Of a DNA stretch of 64,000 bases, positions 55,656 through 64,000 are shown piece by piece (within the stretch, counting starts at the first letter, position 1; each line of letters opens with the position of its first letter). Below the pieces are notes generated by a model. That model ran no database searches and was not told the origin of the DNA. It was given only the letters and a program-made list of their open reading frames with translations. Source of the DNA: Streptomyces sp. NBC_00654 (lineage in GTDB: Bacteria; Actinomycetota; Actinomycetes; Streptomycetales; Streptomycetaceae); contig NZ_JAPEOB010000001.1 in NCBI RefSeq assembly GCF_026341775.1, forward strand, positions 3,534,001 through 3,598,000, given 5' to 3'. Made by a program: the position numbers and the translations under genes.

Positions 55656-55707
55656 GCCCTTGAGCCCTTGAGCCCTTGAGCCCTTGAGTCCTTGGGCCCT
55701 TGGGCCG
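55652..55707 (+). repeat. 8-bp tandem repeat over the amidase stop codon
   Basis: Seven units of TTGAGCCC (the first four exact, then TTGAGTCC, TTGGGCCC and TTGGGCCG). The first unit contains the TGA stop. Confidence 0.9.
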
Positions 55708-55866
55708 TGGGGGACGCGCGGGACGACCTGTGTACCGGTCACCCTCGGGATGCGGCTTCCCGCGAGGCTCCCGGGCGCGGCCGCGCGCCTCCCTCGTACG
55801 GCAACACCGCGTGCACTGTGCATCGTTCACGGGCTATTGACACTCTCTCAGCACCGGCGAAACACT

Positions 55867-55902
55867 GACACGGCGCGGGAGAGCGCCCTCCCGCGCCGTG
55901 TC
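55867..55902 (+). terminator. Hairpin terminator downstream of the amidase
   Basis: A perfect 15-bp stem (55867-55881 with 55888-55902) with a six-base loop, 24 bases before the left end of the Tn3 transposon. Confidence 0.8.
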
Positions 55903-56072
55903 TCCCGTCGAATCTCCCGATGAATCCGGGCTTGGGGAACATCGGTACAGCGGTTGGCGCTGAGAACGATCACGAGCGGTGGGCGGTGGACTTCTAGCAC
56001 GGGTGGTCTGCTTCCCGGGGCCCTTCGGTCAAAGATCCACGTTCTGTAGCGGCGGGTGGTTGGCTCCGCCGC

Positions 56073-59000
56073 ATGCCGGTGGAATTTCTGACGGATAACC
56101 AGGCCGAGGCGTACGGGAAGTTTGTCGAGGAGCCGACGCGTCCGGAGTTGGAGCGCTTCTTCTTCCTGGACGACGTGGACCGCGATCTGATCGCGCTGCG
56201 GCGTACGCGGCACCACCAACTGGGCTTCGCTCTGCAGATGTGCACGGTGCGCTACATCGGCAGGTTCCTCCCCGACGATCCTCTGGGTGTGCCGTGGCCG
56301 GTGGTGGAGCACCTGGCCGAGCAGCTCGGCATCGAGGACGTCTCGGACGTGAAGCGGTACACCGAGCGGCCGAAGACGGCGTACGAGCACGTGTGGGAGA
56401 TCCGGAACGCGTACGAGTACCACGAGTACGACGACCCGGAGTGGGGGCGGAAGTTCCGGACGTTCCTGCACGGGCGGGCATGGACCGCGCATTCGGAGGG
56501 GCCGAAGGCGCTGTTCGACTGTGCGGTGGGCTGGCTGCGTAAGCACCGGGTGCTGCTGCCCGGGGTGTCGGTGCTGGCGCGGCAGGTGTCCGAGGTCCGC
56601 GAGATCGCGGACAAGCGCCTGCACACGACAGTCGCCAGGGCGGCCTGGCGGGCGGACCGGTCGCTGCCCGCCGACCTGGTGGCGCTGCTGGAGACGCCGG
56701 AGGGCAGGCGGTACTCGTATCTGGAGACCTTCCGCCGGCCGCCGACGAAGACCACGGGGACGGCGATGAAGCGGGCGCTGGAGCGGGTGGATGAGATCGC
56801 CGTGTACCGGCTGGGGCGGGTGAAGCTGGACAAGCTACCGCCGAACCGGCTCGCCGCGCTGGCCCGTTACGGCCTGGGGTCGAAGGCGACAAGCCTGGAG
56901 CGGGCGAGCGAGCCGAAGCGCACCGCGATGCTGACCGCGGTGATGCGGCACTGGAGGCCAGGGCCATCGACGACGCGCTGGAGCTGTTCACGGTGCTGAT
57001 GTCGACCAAGCTACTCAGTACCGCGAAGCGGCTCACGAACAAGGATCGGCTCTCCACGCTGCCGCAGCTGGAGAAGGCGTCCCGCATCACGGCCCGCATC
57101 TCGAAGGTGTTCATGGAGGAGCTGGAGCACATCGAGGAGAGCGGCAAGGCGGTGGATGCGGCCGCGATGTGGAAGGCCTTGGAGGAGGTCGCGCCGAGGG
57201 CCCAGCTGTGGAGCGCGGCCGCCACGGTGGCGAGCCTGGTCCCGGAGGACGACAACTCGGCGGAGATCGCGATCCGCGAGGCGTTGGCCAACCGCTACAA
57301 CACGGTGCGCCCGTTCCTGTCGCTGCTCGGCGACACCAAGATGCTCGGCGCGGCCCCGGCCGGGGAGCGGGTCCTGGCCGCGGTCAAGGGCCTGCCCGCG
57401 CTCAGCCGGCGCCAGGTGACGAAGAAGCCGCTGCTGAAGCGGGAGGTTGACGACAAGGTGGTGCCGCCGTACTGGCGCAAGGCGGTGTACGCGAACAAGG
57501 ACCTGCCGCAGGGCGCGGTGGACCGCGACGCCTATGTGGTGTGCGTGCTGGAGCAGCTGTACCGGGCGCTGGTCAGCCGCGCCATCTTCGCTTCCCCCTC
57601 GCACCGCTTCTCCAACCCGCGCGCCCGTCTGCTGGACGGCAAGCCGTGGCTGGCGGTGCGCGAGGACGTACTGGCGGGCCTGAGCCTGGAGGCGCCCGTC
57701 GAGGAGCATCTGGCGGAGCTGGTGCGGGTACTGGACGCGGCGTGGAAGCAGATGGCCGAACGCCTCGAAGAGGCCGGCGCGGATGCGAAGGTCAGTATCG
57801 AGGTGCAGCCCAACGGGCGGGCCAAGCTGAACGTGGACGCGCTCGGGGCACTCGGGGTGCCCAAGTCGCTGGCCTGGCTGCGGCGCCGGGTGGAGAAGAT
57901 GCTCCCGAAGATCGACCTGCCGGACCTGCTGTTCGAAGTGCACTCCTGGACCGGGTTCCCGGACGCCTTCGTGCACCTGGGCGACGGCAAGACCCGCATA
58001 AAGGACCTCACCACCTCGGTCGTCGCGCTCCTGGTGAGCGAGGCGTGCAACATCGGCATGACCCCGGTGACCAACCCCGGCCACGAGGCGCTGACCCGCT
58101 CCCGGCTGGTCCACGTCGACCAGTACTACCTTCGCGCCGACACCATCGCCGCGGCCAACGCCGCCCTGATCGCCGCCCAGGCGAAGGTCCCGATCGTGGC
58201 GCACTGGGGCAACGGACTGCTTGCCTCCGTCGACGGACTGCGCTTCGTCGTCCCGGTCCGCTCCATCAGCACCGCCCCGAACCCGAAGTGCTTCGGATTC
58301 AAGCGCGGCATCACCTGGCTGAACGCCGTCAACGACCAGGTCTTCGGCATCGGGCAGATGGTCGTCCCTGGCACGCCCCGCGACTCCCTGCACATCCTGG
58401 ACGCCCTGCTGACCTCGACGGCGGGGTGAAGCCGGAAATGGTCGCCACCGACAACGCCTCGTACTCGGACATGGTGTTCGGCCTGTTCAAGATCCTGGGC
58501 TACAACTTCTCCCCGCGGTTCAAGGACCTGGACGACCAAAGGTTCTGGCGGGCGGAGATGGACGGGATCGAGACCGGCGGCTACGGGCCGCTGACGGACC
58601 TGGCCCGCACGAACAAGGTGAACCTGAAGAAGGTGACCACCCAGTGGGAGGACATGCTGAAGGTGGCCGGCTCGCTGGTCACCAACCAGGTGCGGGCCTA
58701 TGACCTGCTGCGGATGTTCGGCAACCATGGACGACCGACGCCGCTGGGGCAGGCGTTCGCCGAGTACGGGCGCATTGCCAAGACCCTGCACCTGCTCCAG
58801 GTCGTCGACCCGGTCGATGACACCTACCGACGGCAGATGGGCAAGCAGCTGTCCGTCCGGGAGTCCCGCCACACGCTCGCCCGGGACATCTGCCACGGCA
58901 AGCGGGGCACCATCCACCAGGCATACCGAGACGGCATGGAGGACCAACTCGGATCGCTGGGACTGGTGCTGAACGCCGTCGTGCTCTGGACGACGAAGTA

Positions 59001-59268
59001 CATCGACGCTGCGGTCGCCCAGCTGCGTGCCGAGGGCCACGAGATCAGCGATGAGGATGTCGCCCGCCTCTCCCCGCTGAAGTTCAAGAACCTCAACGTC
59101 CTGGGCCGCTACAGCTTCACCCCCTCCACCCCGCGCCAGGGCCTGCGTCCGCTGCGCGACCCGGACGCTCCCGAGCTCGACGATGACGAAGACGGGGACG
59201 AGTGGGCCGCCCCGGCACAGGACTCGTCAACTTCTCGCAGTACTACGACTGGGCTGGGAGCAGGGTGA
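56073..59268 (+). pseudogene. Tn3-family transposase, frameshifted
   Basis: The whole TnpA can be read in three frames. Start MPVEFLTDNQAEAYGKFVEE with the N-terminal Tn3 domain (RHHQLGFALQMCTVRYIGRF). A lost base near 56950 (HLEARAIDDALELFTVLM restored) leads to the central part; a lost G near 58408 leads to LDGGVKPEMVATDNASYSDM with a catalytic Asp, then the DDE C-terminal region HGKRGTIHQAYRDGMEDQLG and SPLKFKNLNVLGRYSF. A possible third shift near 59215 affects only the tail. Inactive unless complemented in trans. Confidence 0.9.
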
Positions 59269-59552
59269 GGCGAACGCTTCGGCCCTCCAGGTGGAAGCTG
59301 AGAGGAGAGTGATGAACGAACCGGACGATATGGCCCTTAGAACCCGTCTTTGAACGGCCCTTGAGCAGACTGTCGGGAGAGATCGCGGGAACGCCTCCTC
59401 TGATTGGGAACGCATCGAGCCTTCTCGCCGGGCTGAGCGGTCATCGATCGCCCGGCCGTCTCGCTGCCGGGGCGGTTTGCGGCAACTCTGATGGACGCGC
59501 ATCAAGGTGCGAGCGATGAGGTCTCGCGGCACTTCGCCGCCTGGGCAGCGGC

Positions 59553-60317
59553 TCAGCGGGCGCGGCGGATGGGCTGCCTGGTCTGGGTGGGATTGGTGGT
59601 GAGGAAGTCCAGGATGGCCCGATAGACCGGCTCCGGCTTCTCCATCACCAGGAGGTGTGATGTGCCGGGTACGACGGCGAGCTCGGACTCGGGGATCGCC
59701 CGGTGGAGCGCGATCGTGTGCTCCAGCGTTACCGCGTCGTCGTCCCCGGACATGACGAGGGTGCGGCTCGCGATGCGGCCGAGGTCGTCCTCTGTCAGGT
59801 TCGGCTCGGACCGCGCCATGCGCAGCAGCTTGTCCACGACGACGGGGAAGTGTTCCTGGCCGTCGGGTGACACTTCGCCGTAGCGGGCACCCAGGTACGG
59901 CACGGCCTCGGCGAATCCGTCCAGAACGCCGGGCACCAGGCCGCCGTGTCGGAAGTTGCCGCTGATCAGGACGAGACGCCGCACGAGGTCGGGGCGGCGC
60001 ATCGCGACGATCATCGCCACGTTCGCGCCGTCGCTGTGGCCGACCAGGTGCGCCGGGCCGCCGACCGCCTTCTCCAGGAAGGCGATCATGTCGTCGGCCA
60101 TGACGTCATACGACAGCGGGCCATGGACGTCGGGTGTGTGGCCGTGACCGCGCCGGTCCACCGTGATGACGCGCAGGCCATCGAGAACGGGCAGGGCCGG
60201 GACGAACATCCGCGAGTCGACGAAGCCACCGTGGAGCAGGACGACGGGTTCACCGTCGCCCTGCTCGTCGTACCAGGTCGCAACCTCACCGAGCTGAATG
60301 ATCGCCATATGATCCAT
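59553..60317 (-). CDS. Alpha/beta hydrolase, transposon cargo
   Basis: 254 residues, intact. ATG 60317 (or 60308, MAIIQLGEVATWYDE); no strong ribosome site. Oxyanion segment VVLLHGGFVDSRMF; RRGHGHTPD; nucleophile LVGHSDGANVAM; acid in LVMSGDDDAVTLEHT; His in VPGTSHLLVMEKP. A small esterase, lactonase or haloperoxidase-like hydrolase. It is the only full-length non-transposition gene I can support between the Tn3 ends, so it is the cargo; any selective value is unknown. Confidence 0.85.
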   Translation of the reverse strand: MDHMAIIQLGEVATWYDEQGDGEPVVLLHGGFVDSRMFVPALPVLDGLRVITVDRRGHGHTPDVHGPLSYDVMADDMIAFLEKAVGGPAHLVGHSDGANVAMIVAMRRPDLVRRLVLISGNFRHGGLVPGVLDGFAEAVPYLGARYGEVSPDGQEHFPVVVDKLLRMARSEPNLTEDDLGRIASRTLVMSGDDDAVTLEHTIALHRAIPESELAVVPGTSHLLVMEKPEPVYRAILDFLTTNPTQTRQPIRRAR

Positions 60318-60512
60318 TGTGGCCCACGTGGGACAGCGACGGCATCGGCGGGTCGCCCTGAAGAAGATCGACGTCGTCGGCTACGCCGTCTGGGCCGGCA
60401 TCGGAGCCATCGGCGCGGCCGTCCTCGGTCCGGTGTTCCGGCTGACACGCATTCCGTGTGCCGGTCAGCCGATCGTCCTGGCTGCCCGGCACACGGACTC
60501 CGGCCTTGAGGG

Positions 60513-60552
60513 CCATCGGGGCAGCCGTTAGCGCCAAGGGCTGCCCCGATGG
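60513..60552. terminator. Hairpin within the transposon
   Basis: A perfect 14-bp stem (60513-60526 with 60539-60552; CCATCGGGGCAGCC) and a 12-base loop. Confidence 0.65.
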
Positions 60553-60700
60553 TCCCCAAGGCTGTAGACATCGGCCCCGACCACGAGTTCGACGCCGGGA
60601 TGGTCGCCGTCGCACGGCGACAGGTCGAACGGATGCGGATGATGGAATGGGAACTTCGGGCGCCCACCCGAGCGACGTCGACCCAGACGCCGAGTGATTC

Positions 60701-60829
60701 TCACAAACGGACCCTTTGCCCGAGCAAGATCAAAGATGGCGTCCCGATGATCGCGAACCGGCGGTTCGGTTCGCAGAACTCGTTCTCACTCAAAGGTGGG
60801 TTCGGGGTACTTCTGGGAATCGTTTGTGA
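60701..60829. promoter_or_regulatory. Probable res (resolution) site
   Basis: Inverted copies TCACAAACG (60701-60709) and CGTTTGTGA (60821-60829) lie directly upstream of the resolvase start. TGTGA-type half-sites spread over about 130 bases are the normal layout of Tn3 res sites. Confidence 0.5.
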
Positions 60830-60843
60830 CAGTCTCCGGTGCC

Positions 60844-61929
60844 ATGACGGTCCCTCAAGAGGCTTCCGCGAGCGACGCGGACGATGTCGAGCGCCACCCC
60901 TGCCCGCGCTGCCGAGCCGAGCCCGGCTCGCCGTGCCGCTCTCGCTCCGGGGCGGTCGCCGGCACCTACCACACCGGCCGCTTCACCGAGGTGCCCCGGC
61001 TCGCCAAGCTCCTGCGCGTGCCCACCCCAGCCGACCGCGGGCCCGGCCGGCCGTGGCGCCCCGGTACCCCGGTCCCGCTCGCCCTCGCGCCGGACACCCC
61101 GACCGCCGACATCCGTATCGGGTACGCGCGGTGCTCGACGCTCACCCAGGAACTCCAGTCGCAGCTCGACGCCCTCACCAAGCACGGCATCCCGCGCGAC
61201 AAAGTGTTCTCCGAGAAGATCAGCACCCGGGTCCGTGTCCGCCCGCAGTTCGAGGCCGCGCTCGCACTCGCCCGCCAGATCAAGGCCCACGCCCCGCACT
61301 GCCGGGTCATCTTCACCGTGTACGAGATGAAGCGCCTGGGCCGCGACGCCGCCGAACTCACCGCACTCGCCGACCACCTCACCGCTCATGGCCTGGTCCT
61401 GGAGATGCTCGCCGGACCTCTGCCGGGGATGTACGACCCGAGCGGGCCCGGAAGGCTGCTGTTCGCGTTCTTCGCGGCAATGGCGGAGACCGAGCGGGAG
61501 AACATCCGGGAGTCGACCCTCGAAGGACTCGACGCAGCGGCCCGCAAGGGCAAATACGGCGGCCGGCCGCCCGTCATCACCGAGGACATGCTGCACACCG
61601 TGCTCCGACGCCGGGCGAACGGCGAGTCGGTTGAGCAGATCCAGCCCGACCTGATCATTCCGACCGGCAAGCGCAAGGGCCTGGCCCCCAGCGTCGCGAG
61701 CGTCTACCGGGCGCTCGCCGAGCACGAGAAGCAGGAGGTGTACCCCGAGGCCGTCGCCCAGGCGCACGCCGACTTTGCCGACCTCCAGGACGTCGACGAC
61801 ATCCCGCGCCCCCTCCGAGTCCGCATCCGGCGCCCCGGCGACCCGCTCACAGCCGAAGAAGCCGACCTCCGCCAGCGACTCCAGACCCAGCCTCACCCGA
61901 ACTCGGAGACTGCCACCCAGGAACCATGA
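60844..61929 (+). CDS. Serine resolvase with N-terminal Cys-rich extension
   Basis: 361 residues from ATG 60844. The catalytic domain begins near residue 95: DIRIGYARCSTLTQELQSQL carries the nucleophile Ser (usual YxRVST reads YARCST), then VFTVYEMKRLGRDAAEL and AFFAAMAETERENIREST, GLDAARKGKYGGRPP. It is much longer than Tn3 resolvases (about 185 residues): about 90 extra N-terminal residues include CPRCRAEPGSPCRSRSG, a short zinc-ribbon-like motif, and there is an extra C-terminal region after the DNA-binding part. Resolves transposition cointegrates at res. Confidence 0.85.
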   Translation: MTVPQEASASDADDVERHPCPRCRAEPGSPCRSRSGAVAGTYHTGRFTEVPRLAKLLRVPTPADRGPGRPWRPGTPVPLALAPDTPTADIRIGYARCSTLTQELQSQLDALTKHGIPRDKVFSEKISTRVRVRPQFEAALALARQIKAHAPHCRVIFTVYEMKRLGRDAAELTALADHLTAHGLVLEMLAGPLPGMYDPSGPGRLLFAFFAAMAETERENIRESTLEGLDAAARKGKYGGRPPVITEDMLHTVLRRRANGESVEQIQPDLIIPTGKRKGLAPSVASVYRALAEHEKQEVYPEAVAQAHADFADLQDVDDIPRPLRVRIRRPGDPLTAEEADLRQRLQTQPHPNSETATQEP

Positions 61930-62005
61930 TCGTTCTCAGCGCCAACCGCTGTACCAATGTTCCCCAAGCCCGGGATCGGTGGAGTCGATAGGCACGGGAC
62001 AGCCT

Positions 62006-64000
<1,995 letters not shown>

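Larger units (their letters stand above)
60318..60843. other. Non-coding or decayed region before the resolvase
   Basis: Holds two short plus-strand frames of uncertain reality (60319-60531 with one hydrophobic stretch GYAVWAGIGAIGAAVLGPVF, and one from 60549), a strong hairpin and the res-like repeats. I do not recognise either frame; they look like gene fragments. Confidence 0.4.
55926..61973 (+). mobile_element. Tn3-family transposon (about 6.05 kb)
   Basis: Terminal inverted repeats of 47 bases (55926-55972 and 61927-61973) match in 46 positions; they begin CCGGGCTTGGGGAACAT and end with TGAGAACGATCA. Contents: decayed tnpA, an alpha/beta-hydrolase on the opposite strand, a res-like region and a serine resolvase gene. 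I could not find a convincing 5-bp target duplication, so one end may have been rearranged. The near-identical ends suggest a fairly recent insertion despite the frameshifted tnpA. Confidence 0.9.

Noticed and set aside
53454..55823. 789-codon frame extending the TetR gene through the amidase
   Set aside because: The N-terminal 575 codons are antisense to the amidase; the TetR domain starts only at about 54098.
57011..58393. 460-codon minus-strand frame inside the Tn3 transposase region
   Set aside because: Antisense of tnpA, which reads clearly in the plus direction through its frameshifts.
60319..60531. 70-codon plus-strand frame inside the Tn3 element with one hydrophobic stretch
   Set aside because: No ribosome site, ends at the hairpin, and matches nothing I recognise; treated as probable fragment.

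Overview
The window is high-GC actinobacterial chromosome, almost certainly Streptomyces. This rests on the strong G/C bias at third codon positions, frequent GTG starts with GGAGG-type ribosome sites, and Streptomyces-typical gene families: a streptophobe-like membrane protein, a DUF5709 protein, an FBP-domain protein, PucR and PadR regulators, a streptogrisin-type protease, a LysM resuscitation factor, and a family-1 encapsulin with a DyP peroxidase. I saw no rRNA, tRNA or CRISPR array.

Layout. 1-5.3 kb: an amino-acid permease (cut by the window edge), a saccharopine-dehydrogenase-like reductase and a large unknown membrane protein ending in a very strong terminator. 5.4-15.5 kb: ordinary accessory metabolism on mostly minus-strand units: a SHOCT protein, an FBP protein, a translationally coupled SPFH/NAD-kinase-like pair, an SDR, a TetR gene with an elaborate operator divergent from a PAP2-DMT pair, and a PadR/FadH-like operon behind a perfect palindrome. 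15.5-16.8 kb is a graveyard (DUF3732 and TetR remnants). 16.8-26.5 kb: a membrane-anchored hydrolase, a Tat-exported sulfatase, and a four-gene plus-strand operon of MMPL transporter, streptophobe-like protein, response regulator and histidine kinase.

26.5-36.1 kb is a nest of mobile DNA. A multi-repeat zinc-binding protein gene was split by a 1,663-bp IS982-like element that carries a DinB-family passenger gene; removing the element and one copy of its 4-bp target duplication restores the reading frame exactly. Next to it lie an intact IS1182 element (CTAG duplication), an IS5 transposase interrupted by a complete group II intron whose two ends can be placed to the base, and two small cargo-like genes, all within 26-bp inverted repeats 6.1 kb apart.

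36.5-55.7 kb returns to ordinary genes: panD, a small GNAT, a PLP decarboxylase with a PucR regulator, encapsulin plus DyP, gnd, a MurE-like ligase, an HD protein, a type-B esterase, a secreted serine protease, and a TetR/amidase divergent pair. 55.9-62.0 kb is a Tn3-family transposon (47-bp terminal repeats, decayed tnpA, alpha/beta-hydrolase cargo, unusual serine resolvase). The window ends with a LacI regulator and the start of an Rpf/LysM protein.

The frameshifts that I could place by reading all lie in mobile or remnant genes, and each is explained by loss of a single base. Function calls come from reading conserved motifs by eye; no database search was run.
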